A stretch of 64,000 nt of DNA from a virus. A program made the translations under genes and the position numbers. This document shows, one piece after another, positions 55,815 through 64,000 of this stretch. The DNA lies in the IMG/VR virus record IMGVR_UViG_3300033149_004284, positions 1 to 64,000 of that record. The stretch is one strand, 5' to 3'. Under the pieces are notes generated by a model. The model was not told the origin of the DNA, searched no databases, and was given only the letters and a program-made list of their open reading frames with translations. Numbering within the stretch: the stretch's first letter is position 1; each line of letters starts with the position of its first letter.

Positions 55815-56803
55815 CAAGACTCCCCAGAGTCCTATTCGTTAGCATAGCTCCGTCTCTCCACACGGAGTTCTGGGCTGCTGGCTTTATGAAGGCCCTTCGC
55901 AAAGTTGCCGTTCCACTGGCTTTCCCTTTCAGGAAAATGGCTCATGACCACGGGGCAGCCTACATGAACGAGACGCTAGTGGAAACTGCTCTGGAGTTTC
56001 GTCCTGACCTGATCTTTATTAGGAAGGGGGAAAGCATTCTCGGCTCTAGCATTAAGACGCTCAGGGATTCCCTGCCTGCTTATATCATCTACTATTGTGG
56101 GGACTTCCGTCTCAATCCAGTCTCCTTCATCGTCGATATTGGACGATACGCAGATTGTACCATTTTCAACAACGAGGACGAGAAGGTTGCTGATAGATAT
56201 CAGGTTGCGGGTGTGAGACATGTGGGTCCTTGGTGGGACGGTGGAATTGACCCAGAAGTCTTTTGCCCGCAAGACGTACCCAGAGCCTGGGACCTAGCCT
56301 TCATGGGCACTAACGTCCCCTTGCCTCACAGGGGCTATCAGGTACGTCGCCAACTACTGGAGGCTATCGTCGAGAGTAACTACTCTCTTCACATCTTCGG
56401 TGGGGCTGAAGGCTGGAAGTACCTCCACACGAATACCCACCCGTTCGTTTATGGCCCTGCTTTCGCTAAGGCCTGTTCTCAATCGCGTATCACTCTGGGC
56501 GTCAATGGAGTGAACGACATGTATCTGTATGCTTCCTGGCAACGTACTTTCAAGTCAATGGCCAGTGGAGCGTTTCACCTTACTCACTATGTCCCTGGAC
56601 TGGAGACGTTCTTTGAGAACCGCAAGCATCTGGTCTGGTTCATCTCCATACCTGAGGCGATGAGTCTCATTGCTTACTATCTCACTCACGACGAGGAACG
56701 TGAAGAAATAGCCATGGCAGGCCGACAGGAGGTTCTTGCTCACTTCACTTGGGACGATGCTGTCGCAAGGCTTATGAGGATTTGGCAAAGTGACTGCTGT
56801 TGA
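55811..56803 (+). CDS. CgeB/GT4-like glycosyltransferase
   Basis: A 330-aa GT-B type protein: RLPRVLFVSIAPSLHTEFWA, DLIFIRKGESI, ADCTIFNNEDEKVADRYQVA, WDLAFMGTNVPLPHRGYQVR, SRITLGVNGVND, RTFKSMASGAFHLTHYVPGL. This is the CgeB-like pattern (glycosyltransferases family with DUF3880). ATG 55811 overlaps the preceding stop. Confidence 0.8.
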   Translation: MTRLPRVLFVSIAPSLHTEFWAAGFMKALRKVAVPLAFPFRKMAHDHGAAYMNETLVETALEFRPDLIFIRKGESILGSSIKTLRDSLPAYIIYYCGDFRLNPVSFIVDIGRYADCTIFNNEDEKVADRYQVAGVRHVGPWWDGGIDPEVFCPQDVPRAWDLAFMGTNVPLPHRGYQVRRQLLEAIVESNYSLHIFGGAEGWKYLHTNTHPFVYGPAFAKACSQSRITLGVNGVNDMYLYASWQRTFKSMASGAFHLTHYVPGLETFFENRKHLVWFISIPEAMSLIAYYLTHDEEREEIAMAGRQEVLAHFTWDDAVARLMRIWQSDCC

Positions 56804-57473
56804 ACAATACCGTAGGGACTTCGCCACGTACATGAGCCTTCCTGGAGCTGAGAGGTGTAGACTCCAAATGTATCCTCGTCTTGAGGATAAGACCGCATCA
56901 ACTCCCCTGGATGCCTATTACTTTCGACAAGATACCTGGGCGTTCAAGCGGATAGTAGACCTCAAGCCTAGCAGCATAGTAGATGTAGGATCGACTGCGC
57001 TCCTCGTGGGAATTCTTGCCCAGATGTTTCCTACAACGAGTATCGATATAAGGCCCATTCCAGTATCTCTTCCTGGATTAACATGTAGGCAAGGCTCGAT
57101 CACTAATCTCCCCTTCAAAGACGCCTCAGTTGAGCTCCTGAGCAGCCTATGTGTGATAGAGCATATAGGTCTAGGTCGATACGGCGACAAGCTCGATCCG
57201 CTCGGTAGCATCAAAGCCTGCAAGGAGATCTCGAGGGTGCTCAAGCCTGGTGGACATTTCATAATGAGCACTCAAGTGAGTCATACCCCTGCCCTCTGCT
57301 TCAATGCGCACCGAATCTTCACGCAGGCCCAAGTTCTGGATATGTTGCCAGCCTTCTCGGTAACGGATGAGGCGTTCTTCTTCCCTCGGCCTGGCAATGC
57401 AGAAGACATAGAGGCACTCACGGGTTTCAGGTTCTGCTTCTGGTGCGTAGACTTGGTTAAGGAGTCAGCATGA
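56790..57473 (+). CDS. SAM-dependent methyltransferase 2 (DUF268-like)
   Basis: A 227-aa protein, GTG start. SSIVDVGSTALLVGILAQMF, SIDIRPIPVSLPGLTCRQGS, SLCVIEHIGLGRYGDKLDPL, KPGGHFIMSTQV. The GLGRYGD motif after EHI is typical of DUF268 methyltransferases found in glycan clusters. Confidence 0.8.
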   Translation: MTAVEQYRRDFATYMSLPGAERCRLQMYPRLEDKTASTPLDAYYFRQDTWAFKRIVDLKPSSIVDVGSTALLVGILAQMFPTTSIDIRPIPVSLPGLTCRQGSITNLPFKDASVELLSSLCVIEHIGLGRYGDKLDPLGSIKACKEISRVLKPGGHFIMSTQVSHTPALCFNAHRIFTQAQVLDMLPAFSVTDEAFFFPRPGNAEDIEALTGFRFCFWCVDLVKESA

Positions 57474-58273
57474 CGCTCTCGGTTGTAACTCCTAGCTACA
57501 TTAACAACCAGCAACGAGCTGATTGGGCCAGAGACTCTCTGGCTTCCCTCAGGGAAACTATCGGCGACGGCTACTTACATGTTGTGGTGCTTGACAAATC
57601 CCTTGAATGGAATATTATTGCTCAGGCAATCTATAACCAGCCTAATGTAATGCTCATGCAGCGTCCCAAGCCTCTTGGCAATACTTCAGCTTTGCTAAAG
57701 GCCGTGAAGGAATCTCGCAAGTTGGGAGCAGATCTCTGTTTTGTCCATATGGACGATAACATCTATGTCCCCGAATTCGGACCTCTTCTCAGATATGCCC
57801 AGGACGCTTTCAGCAACGATAGGGAGTTGCAAGAAGTGCTCTTTGTTGGCTACCCGATCCTTATAAAGAGGCATAGCAAACCACTTCTTGGCAATCGCAC
57901 AGGCCTAACTATCGAGGAGAATCAAGTCTCTTTCGATACCATACAGTTGCACCCTACTCGCTGTACGGATTATACTCTCTGGTGGTCTTATTTTCATGAC
58001 CGAATGGTGGACGGGCGATTTTGGGCAGTTGTCATGTGGATGGCTCTCTACCGAGCTGAGTTCTTGGAGAGTGTCCTTACACTTGCCCCTACGGGCCGGA
58101 CGCTTGGTCAGGTTGAATCTTACTACAGAAACAGAAGCAACTGGGAGAGACTATCCCATCGCTTTCCAGGAAAGCTCGGTTACATAAACATGCAGTTCGG
58201 CGGTTTGGAGATGCACCATCATAGTCAGGAATGGTGTGAGATGATCCGTTTTCCTAATACGCCTGTGAGGTGA
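57470..58273 (+). CDS. Glycosyltransferase-like protein (GT-A fold)
   Basis: A 267-aa protein: MTLSVVTPSYINNQQRADWA, LHVVVLDKSLEWNIIAQAIY, LCFVHMDDNIYVPEF (DxD-type DDN), ALYRAEFLESVLTLAP. Likely a distant GT-A transferase. Its last codons (CCTGTGAGGTGA) are duplicated 32 bases downstream. Confidence 0.65.
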   Translation: MTLSVVTPSYINNQQRADWARDSLASLRETIGDGYLHVVVLDKSLEWNIIAQAIYNQPNVMLMQRPKPLGNTSALLKAVKESRKLGADLCFVHMDDNIYVPEFGPLLRYAQDAFSNDRELQEVLFVGYPILIKRHSKPLLGNRTGLTIEENQVSFDTIQLHPTRCTDYTLWWSYFHDRMVDGRFWAVVMWMALYRAEFLESVLTLAPTGRTLGQVESYYRNRSNWERLSHRFPGKLGYINMQFGGLEMHHHSQEWCEMIRFPNTPVR

Positions 58274-58309
58274 GACATATAGGAGAAGACTTACCTGTGA
58301 GGTGAAGGA

Positions 58310-58948
58310 ATGACTTACAGAGAGAATCCAGAACTAGGTCAGGACATGGTTAAGTTTGCCTTTCATCGTTGGCAGCAAGGAGAATATCTCTTAGAGCCTC
58401 CTCAGCGTCAAATCTACGAGAATATTGCGGTCAGAGCGAAAGGCAAGACGGTCTGTGATATAGGCTCTGGAGCGGGACTGGGAACTACTATCCTAGCACA
58501 AAGGGCTCAGTCAGTTATTGGCATCGAGAAGGTTGCGTCTTCCGTCAGGTTCTCTAGGAAATGTCATCCCCTAACAAATGTGCAGTTTCTGAATGAGGAT
58601 ATAGGGAAGTGCTCTCTTTCTGACAACAGTTTCGATGTAGTGGTGGCGGTTGAGGTGATAGAGCATATCGCAAACTACCAGGCAGCACTGGATCAGATGG
58701 CTCGAATTCTGAAAGAGTCTGGAACCCTATACATCTCGTCTCCTAACAGGAATCAAGATATTAGAGGAGGAGCGTCAGGCGCAGGCCCGCCAAGGAACAA
58801 GTATCATGTTCGAGAGTGGACAGCCGAGGAGTTTCGGCATATTCTTCTCTCGCGCTTCAGTCAGGTTAGGCTTTCTGACTATACCCTTGACCCTTGCCTA
58901 GACTCCTGTACGCGAGTCTCGCCAGTTATCGCGATCTGTCGAATATGA
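58310..58948 (+). CDS. SAM-dependent methyltransferase 3 (type 11)
   Basis: A 212-aa protein: TVCDIGSGAGLGTTILAQRA, SVIGIEKVASSVRF, VQFLNEDIGKCSLSDNSFDV, VVAVEVIEHIANYQAALDQM, RILKESGTLYISSPNRN. A complete class I methyltransferase. GAAGG precedes the start. Confidence 0.85.
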   Translation: MTYRENPELGQDMVKFAFHRWQQGEYLLEPPQRQIYENIAVRAKGKTVCDIGSGAGLGTTILAQRAQSVIGIEKVASSVRFSRKCHPLTNVQFLNEDIGKCSLSDNSFDVVVAVEVIEHIANYQAALDQMARILKESGTLYISSPNRNQDIRGGASGAGPPRNKYHVREWTAEEFRHILLSRFSQVRLSDYTLDPCLDSCTRVSPVIAICRI

Positions 58949-59613
58949 GAACTCTGTGGATCGTTATTCCAGCAAAAGATGAGGCTGCTACTATTGCAGA
59001 CCTAGTTGCCGAAGCCGCCCACTACGGAACGGTGTTAGTAGTTACCAGTGGGCCTTCAGACGATACTGGCCCAAGAGCTGCCAGCGCGGGAGCCCAGGTA
59101 ATCTACAACGGCCAGAGCATTGCAGGAAAGATAGTCACTGGCTGGCAGAGAGCCCTCGACAACAATGCGACACGAGTCATAGTCATGGATGCAGGCGGAT
59201 CGCATAGGCCATCAGATATCCCCCGTCTCCTGGCAGCAGAGGCTGACATCGTAATAGGCAGTCGGTTTGTGGCTGGAGGCCAATATCATGGCAGATCGTG
59301 GCGCAGGGTATGCAGTCAAGTCATGGCTCTGCTCTGCAACCTAGCCCAACCAGGTAAACAGGTCCATGACTGGTCTAGCGGCTTCAGGTGTTATTCGGTA
59401 GAAGCAATTGGGCAGCTACTAGCCGTCCATTATAAATCTGATATGCACGCTTGGCAAATCGAGGTGCTAGGCTGGGCTAGGCGCTTGCACCTTTCAGTTG
59501 AGGAAGTCCCTATACAGTATACTGCTGGGCACTCGTCTCTCTCCTGGGATGGGGCTCTCAGGGCTCTCAATATATTGTTAGACATCTTGCTCCGCAGGTG
59601 GGTAGTCGGATGA
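58945..59613 (+). CDS. DPM1-like family 2 glycosyltransferase
   Basis: A 222-aa protein: LWIVIPAKDEAATIADLVAE, VVTSGPSDDTGPRAASAGAQ, VIVMDAGGSHRPSDIPRLLA (DxxG motif), DIVIGSRFVAGGQYHGRSWR, QVHDWSSGFRCYS. Matches dolichol/polyprenyl-phosphate mannose synthase-like GT2 enzymes, which charge a lipid carrier or polymer. ATG 58945 overlaps the previous stop. Confidence 0.8.
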   Translation: MRTLWIVIPAKDEAATIADLVAEAAHYGTVLVVTSGPSDDTGPRAASAGAQVIYNGQSIAGKIVTGWQRALDNNATRVIVMDAGGSHRPSDIPRLLAAEADIVIGSRFVAGGQYHGRSWRRVCSQVMALLCNLAQPGKQVHDWSSGFRCYSVEAIGQLLAVHYKSDMHAWQIEVLGWARRLHLSVEEVPIQYTAGHSSLSWDGALRALNILLDILLRRWVVG

Positions 59614-60683
59614 TATTCTACCTTGATACATACATTACTGACGAGCCTCTCCATCCTGCGTTTGTTTGGCCAAACAGGGAGATCAGGAACTCCTGTCCCC
59701 AGTATAAGATGCCACGGAGAATAGATATCACAAAGTACACGCTTGCGAGTTATAAGATGATTCCGTGGACACATGTTGTCATCGCATACGATGTTGCTGA
59801 TAAGGATGATGAAAGCACGTTCCTGGACTTTGTGCAAGAAGTTTTCCCAGACGCAGATGTTAGTCGGCCTCGCTCCTCTAACCAGAAGACGTACAGGGCA
59901 AGAGTGGAGCAAGTTTGCAGTTTTGAGGATGACTTCATCTTTTATGCACCTAACAACGATCATCCCCTCATAGCAAGCAATCTCAATCACCTGCCCAAGT
60001 TACTCAAAAAGGCTTCAAGGTTCTCACAAAACTACCCATTTGTCTCCGTTGTCTACTCGCACTTCAGTGAGTTCGTCAACGCGCCTGTCGTTGGGAGTCC
60101 TTTCTACAGACAGTTCTCTAGCGACTCACGCATAGTAGAAGACGACGAGATTGCTACGAGCTTTGTGAGATTCAATGGCGACAACTCTTCTATCCAGATC
60201 GTCAATAGGAATCTCCTGCAACACTGGTTTTGCTCACATGATCTCGGTGATGCCAGAATCATCAGAGCAGAAGATGTTCGCAGGTTTCTTCCAACTCCTA
60301 ACCAGTTGATGATAGTGCCCAAGAAGGAGCTCTGTGCGCACTTTGACGGCTACTCGCATACAACTGGTATCACTAAGATCAGTCCTGACCAGATTCCTCC
60401 TCTATTCATTCCAACAGGGTTCTTCGACAGCTCGATTCGGATCGCCTACGGATATCCAGAATACCGAGATGGCTGGGTAAACATAAACCCTTCTGCGAGG
60501 GATTTCAGTTTCCGCGACCGAAAGACGGGCACAGATCTGAAAATTGGTCTTCAGGACATACCTCTTTTCTGGAAGAGCAGAATCGCAGAAATAGACATCA
60601 ATGTGAATGCCGACCTCGAGCGAATTAAGGAGGGCAGAGAGAAATACTTTGAGACAGTTCGTAACCCCTGGAGGAAAGCCTAG
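59610..60683 (+). CDS. Glycan-island protein of unknown family, 357 aa
   Basis: MIFYLDTYITDEPLHPAFVW, WTHVVIAYDVADKDDESTFL, CSFEDDFIFYAPNNDHPLIA, SVVYSHFSEF. The EDDFIFYAPNNDHP string acts like a DxD metal site, so a GT-A transferase is possible, but the family is not recognised. Coupled at both ends. Confidence 0.55.
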   Translation: MIFYLDTYITDEPLHPAFVWPNREIRNSCPQYKMPRRIDITKYTLASYKMIPWTHVVIAYDVADKDDESTFLDFVQEVFPDADVSRPRSSNQKTYRARVEQVCSFEDDFIFYAPNNDHPLIASNLNHLPKLLKKASRFSQNYPFVSVVYSHFSEFVNAPVVGSPFYRQFSSDSRIVEDDEIATSFVRFNGDNSSIQIVNRNLLQHWFCSHDLGDARIIRAEDVRRFLPTPNQLMIVPKKELCAHFDGYSHTTGITKISPDQIPPLFIPTGFFDSSIRIAYGYPEYRDGWVNINPSARDFSFRDRKTGTDLKIGLQDIPLFWKSRIAEIDINVNADLERIKEGREKYFETVRNPWRKA

Positions 60684-61258
60684 TGATCAAGTTGCATATA
60701 GGCTGTGGCCCCAGAGTGCTAAAGGGATGGATAAATATCGATCTCAAGTTCACTCCTTACCAGGCGTACCTGAAATACTACACTGACAAGTACTACCCAG
60801 AGTCCGCTAGGGGCGACAAGTCAGATTTTCTTGCACTAGATGTGTCTAGGCAGCCTTTGCCCTTTCCTGACAATTCGGTAGATGTCGTCTTCCATGAGGA
60901 CTTCCTTGAGCACCTGAACCAGCGTAGCCAAGTTCTCTTCCTAGCTGATTCTCTCCGAGTCTTGAAGCCAGACTCCATTCATCGAATTGATACGCCTAAC
61001 CTGTTAGCATCGATGCGCGATCACTCTAATTTCTCCCTTGGCTTTCAGGGTGTCTATGTCCATGAGTGGGATAAGTCCAAGCATCTCAATGTATTGACCC
61101 CTAGCTCGCTTGAAGAGATGGCTCTTATGGTTGGATATTCAACAGTAGTCTTCACAGGTAGAAACCAAAGTGCGTCGCCTCTGATTCCGCCTGAGTATCG
61201 CCCTGATCCAAGAGATCGGCCCGAGAACGGAAACATCTTTGCAGATTTGGTTGCTTAG
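60683..61258 (+). CDS. SAM-dependent methyltransferase 4
   Basis: A 191-aa protein with GTG start overlapping the previous TAG. IKLHIGCGPRVLKGWINIDL, LPFPDNSVDVVFHEDFLEHL, SLRVLKPDSIHRIDTPN: a class I methyltransferase of the kind found in glycan clusters. Confidence 0.8.
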   Translation: MIKLHIGCGPRVLKGWINIDLKFTPYQAYLKYYTDKYYPESARGDKSDFLALDVSRQPLPFPDNSVDVVFHEDFLEHLNQRSQVLFLADSLRVLKPDSIHRIDTPNLLASMRDHSNFSLGFQGVYVHEWDKSKHLNVLTPSSLEEMALMVGYSTVVFTGRNQSASPLIPPEYRPDPRDRPENGNIFADLVA

Positions 61259-61268
61259 GAGTAGCGCC

Positions 61269-62147
61269 TTGAGGATATTTGTTCTTCCTGTGTCGTCTCA
61301 GTTTCAACCTCCTCCCATGAAGATTCTCTATCCTCCTCACAACAAGCGAGACTACGGCATTGAGCAAGACTTCGCTCAGCATCTCACAGAGCCTTCTAGT
61401 GACTGGACGATCGCAGAGTCTTCTGACGTTGCTGATTGGCATTACCTTCCTATCTACTGGACACGTTACCATGTGACACATAACTATGCCAAGACTGGCC
61501 TAGAAGCACTTCAGCGTGAAGTTGCCCGAAGAATCATTGACGACAAAAGGACCTTTACAATTTGCCAGTATGATGATGGGCCTTTGGTAGACCTTGGTAG
61601 AACTGTGCAGTTTCTAGGGTCTCGCAAAGGGGAAGAAGGCATCGACGTCCCTCTTCTTTCCTATCCTCATAAGCTCCCTGCAGTTGATCCCCCTAAACAG
61701 TGGTTAGCGTCTTTTGCAGGGAGACTCCGAACGCACGAGGTTCGCGCAGACATGCAGCGTGTTCTGGGGCCTCGCCAGGACATTGACATTCAGGACACAC
61801 GCAAAACCAGTAGATTCTTTGTAGACTTGATCCTTCGGTCGTATGTTTCCCTCTGTCCCAGGGGATGGGGTGGCTCGTCTTTTAGGTTTTATGAATCTAT
61901 GCAACTGGGAGTAGTGCCCCTTCTCATTGGCAGCATAGACACCCGCCCCTTCAAACGTTTCCTGAACTGGAGTATAATGAGTCTCTATGCTCGCACGGCC
62001 GAGGAAGCAAATGTGTCCCTCGACTCCCACACTCTGACAGAATTGCTAGAGATGGGGCGATGTGCCAAGAAAGCCTGGCATCAAGATCTATCGTTTGGGC
62101 ACTGGCACAAGTATGTGTTTCAGGAATTGGAGGCTCTATGGCATTAA
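61269..62147 (+). CDS. Exostosin-like (GT47-type) glycosyltransferase
   Basis: A 292-aa protein. DKRTFTICQYDDGPLVDLGR, then YVSLCPRGWGGSSFRFYESM, QLGVVPLLIGSIDTRPF: the PRG-x-G-x-x-S-x-R-x-x-E-x-M-x-x-G-x-x-P motif is the exostosin signature. TTG 61269 is chosen since AGGAG is six bases upstream. A GT47-type enzyme in a phage is uncommon. Confidence 0.75.
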   Translation: MRIFVLPVSSQFQPPPMKILYPPHNKRDYGIEQDFAQHLTEPSSDWTIAESSDVADWHYLPIYWTRYHVTHNYAKTGLEALQREVARRIIDDKRTFTICQYDDGPLVDLGRTVQFLGSRKGEEGIDVPLLSYPHKLPAVDPPKQWLASFAGRLRTHEVRADMQRVLGPRQDIDIQDTRKTSRFFVDLILRSYVSLCPRGWGGSSFRFYESMQLGVVPLLIGSIDTRPFKRFLNWSIMSLYARTAEEANVSLDSHTLTELLEMGRCAKKAWHQDLSFGHWHKYVFQELEALWH

Positions 62148-63592
62148 AGCACCATCAGCACTCTCTACAGGCCGAGGCGGTATGGGGGAAAGCCTACGGC
62201 GTGTTTGATCGAATTGTTCAGTTGAGAGGTTTCAGGACTGGCGTCGAGGTTGGCGTTGCTTTTGGAGGGCACATAGAAGCACTTCTCAACATCCCCACTA
62301 TTGAGAAGGTCTATGGAGTTGATCCCTATCAGCAAACAGGAACTAGCAGCTCCTTGGGCCTCTCGCAGTCTGAGATGGATACCCTCTATCTCTTCGTTCT
62401 GAACAGACTTGCCCCGTTTGGCGATCGTTACCAGCCTGTACGAAAAAGCTCGGTAGAGGCATCGTCTATCATCCCGCAGGAGATTGATTTCGTCTACATA
62501 GACGCTGACCATTCCTACCAGGAAGTTATGGCGGATCTCTGTGCTTGGTTTCCCAAAGTACGCGAAGGCGGGATAATTGGCGGCCATGACTATTCTCATC
62601 CTGACTTGCCAGGAGTTAAGAAAGCCGTGGATAGATTCTTCAGTCGGTTTGCTCAGCGCGTTCACTCACTAGGCGAATATGTCTGGTGGATAGAGAAGAA
62701 GATGCCCAGCATCAGCTTCGTATTGCCTGCATACAACTGCGCTGAGTTCGTCGAGGAGTCTGTGAAGTCTATTCAGAAGGGGAACTTTGAAGATGGCGAC
62801 GAGCTCATCATTGTTGACGATGGCTCATCTGACAATACCCTGATGATTTTGCAGAGACTGGCCGCGTACTATCCCTCAATAAGGCTTCTCAAACACGACA
62901 GTAATAGGGGCGCATCAGCAGCCAGGAATACAGCGATAGCCAGTGCCAAGAACTCCCTACTCTTCAACCTAGACTCAGATAATATCCTAGTGCCAGGCAG
63001 CATCCCCAAACTCAAAACATATTTGATTAGCTCCAATGCTGATATAGCAGTGTTCGAGGAGACGCGTTTCTTTAGAAACGGAACTGGCCAGATAACACAC
63101 AGCTGGAAGTATGGCCCAGGTCTGTTGACTCTATCCGACTGCTTGGCTGGCCAAATAACTCCTGGGGCTAGTGGGAACTATATGTTCACTAAGGAGTCCT
63201 GGGCCAAAGCTGAAGGTTACCCTGAGTTCGCAAAGACCTATGAAACCTGGGGATTCGCCTTCAGGCAGCTAGCCACAGGCTCCAAAATGATGGCAATGCC
63301 CGACTCTTTCTATCTCCATAGGTATGGCCATTCGTCACTCTGGGTGCGAGAAGGAGGAAATCGGAACGCTTCTCGGAAAACTCTAAAGATGATTCTGCCC
63401 TTTCTTGGCCTGCTTGACTACAAGGACGTTGAATACATAATGAGCCACAAGGAGACCTGGCTTACTAACTTATCTCAGCACCCAATACGAGTCAAGGGGA
63501 GCGCTCCTGGGAATTCGGGCAGCATCAAACTCCAGAGCCCTCCACTTGACTATATGGAGCTTTTGTGTCAGAATATAGACGAGGAGACATAA
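62138..63592 (+). CDS. Methyltransferase-glycosyltransferase fusion
   Basis: A 484-aa protein. Residues about 15-190 are a class I methyltransferase of the Methyltransf_24 type (RTGVEVGVAFGGHIEALLNI, EIDFVYIDADHSYQEVMADL, EGGIIGGHDYSHPDLPG). From about 195 a GT2 domain follows (SISFVLPAYNCAEFVEESVK, LIIVDDGSSDNTLMILQRLA, NRGASAARNTAIASAKNSLL, FNLDSDN). GGAGGC fixes ATG 62138. Probably methylates and adds a sugar on the same glycan. Confidence 0.85.
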   Translation: MALKHHQHSLQAEAVWGKAYGVFDRIVQLRGFRTGVEVGVAFGGHIEALLNIPTIEKVYGVDPYQQTGTSSSLGLSQSEMDTLYLFVLNRLAPFGDRYQPVRKSSVEASSIIPQEIDFVYIDADHSYQEVMADLCAWFPKVREGGIIGGHDYSHPDLPGVKKAVDRFFSRFAQRVHSLGEYVWWIEKKMPSISFVLPAYNCAEFVEESVKSIQKGNFEDGDELIIVDDGSSDNTLMILQRLAAYYPSIRLLKHDSNRGASAARNTAIASAKNSLLFNLDSDNILVPGSIPKLKTYLISSNADIAVFEETRFFRNGTGQITHSWKYGPGLLTLSDCLAGQITPGASGNYMFTKESWAKAEGYPEFAKTYETWGFAFRQLATGSKMMAMPDSFYLHRYGHSSLWVREGGNRNASRKTLKMILPFLGLLDYKDVEYIMSHKETWLTNLSQHPIRVKGSAPGNSGSIKLQSPPLDYMELLCQNIDEET

Positions 63593-64000
63593 TGATTGAC
63601 TACAAGACAACCGCTGGTTTCTCCCTGACACTTGAGGAGCGTGAGTTCCTCAAAGACTCTGCTGAGGGCTCTGGCTCCATTGTCAGTATCGAGTCTGGCC
63701 CCTGCGCTGCGCTATGGTGCTTCAGGGCAGGCGCGCCTGAGTCTTCCATCTACAGCGTGAAGGAGCAAGGATCGATCATAGATGGTGATCCAGGAGTAAC
63801 TATCCTTAGTGGCTTTTCTGACTTCCCTGGAAACTCTGTAGACCTGCTCTTCATAGATGGCTCACATGCTTTCAAGGATGTTCTACTCGACTTAGTTACT
63901 TGGCAAGATAGCATCCCGCTGAAAGGCTTAGTGGTCCTTCACGACTATGAGCACAACAATATGCCTGAAGTTAAGCTGGCTACTGAGTTCTGGCTCAAGA
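63592..64000 (+). CDS. SAM-dependent methyltransferase 5 (partial)
   Basis: The frame starts at ATG 63592, overlapping the previous stop (TAATG), and runs off the window after 136 residues. LLFIDGSHAFKDVLLDLVTW then GLVVLHDYEHNN matches the C-terminal half of Methyltransf_24-type enzymes, as in the N-terminal part of the upstream fusion. The motif I region is unusual (SIESGPCAALWCFRAGA). Confidence 0.7.
   Translation, partial: MIDYKTTAGFSLTLEEREFLKDSAEGSGSIVSIESGPCAALWCFRAGAPESSIYSVKEQGSIIDGDPGVTILSGFSDFPGNSVDLLFIDGSHAFKDVLLDLVTWQDSIPLKGLVVLHDYEHNNMPEVKLATEFWLK

Overview
The window reads as one continuous piece of a double-stranded DNA tailed phage (or prophage-like) genome infecting a bacterium. 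The evidence is a large terminase, a portal protein, tail-fibre and tail-tip proteins, a cell-wall hydrolase, holin-like proteins, phage-type recombination genes, extremely tight gene packing (very many ATGA/TGATG overlaps), strong AGGAGG-type ribosome sites, and TTGACA/TATAAT promoters. The host cannot be named from the sequence. No ribosomal RNA, CRISPR array, integrase or transposase was seen.

Layout. (1) 1-9.8 kb, plus strand: the end of the tail/lysis module. It holds fibre-like proteins, a DUF1617-like protein, an M23 peptidase fused to a TIM-barrel glycosidase-like domain, a 908-aa tail protein carrying an intein-like HINT domain and sixteen 20-residue repeats, and two small membrane proteins that could be holins. 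(2) 9.84-43.7 kb, minus strand: about 90 short genes in one direction. The left part (9.8-19.5 kb) is mostly small zinc-ribbon, SWIM-finger and tiny membrane proteins, plus a DUF1064 nuclease, a radical SAM protein and an ASCH-like protein. The middle (19.6-28.1 kb) is a recombination/replication block: ERCC4-HhH nuclease, RecT-like annealing protein, Cas4/RecB-like nuclease, XPD/DinG-like helicase and two ribbon-helix-helix regulators. The right part (28.5-43.7 kb) holds a lysozyme-like protein, HTH proteins, a broken DNA methyltransferase, a RuvB-like ATPase, two HExxH proteins and many unknowns. Two tRNA-like RNAs lie in intergenic gaps at 10.2 and 39.05 kb. (3) 43.7-44.4 kb: a 716-base divergent control region with a leftward promoter, three direct repeats, a consensus rightward promoter and a long, highly structured leader. 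(4) 44.4-47.4 kb: an HNH/AP2 endonuclease and an unknown gene (plus), then a DUF5662-like gene and a putative small terminase (minus). (5) 47.4-53.4 kb, plus: a large terminase in two separate ORFs, the portal, and an ASCH/nucleotidyltransferase-like protein. (6) 53.36-64 kb, plus: at least eleven coupled glycosyltransferase and SAM-methyltransferase genes, running off the right edge.

The gene order (packaging and portal at the right, tail tip and lysis at the left) fits a circularly permuted map whose capsid and tail-tube genes lie outside the window, between its right and left ends. This is inference.

Regulation. The rightward promoter at 44.15 kb and the leftward promoter at 28.4 kb both carry ACATAACG-type repeats upstream of the -35 box, and the two control regions also share a 12-base string. 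The terminase promoter pair at 47.4 kb is back-to-back within an inverted repeat and contains the same 11-base core. These suggest a common phage regulator. The most unusual items are the structured leader at 44.2 kb, the intein-like domain and 60-base repeats in the tail protein, the tRNA-like RNAs, the series of tiny membrane-protein genes, the split terminase, the glycan island, and short duplications that repeatedly span stop codons.
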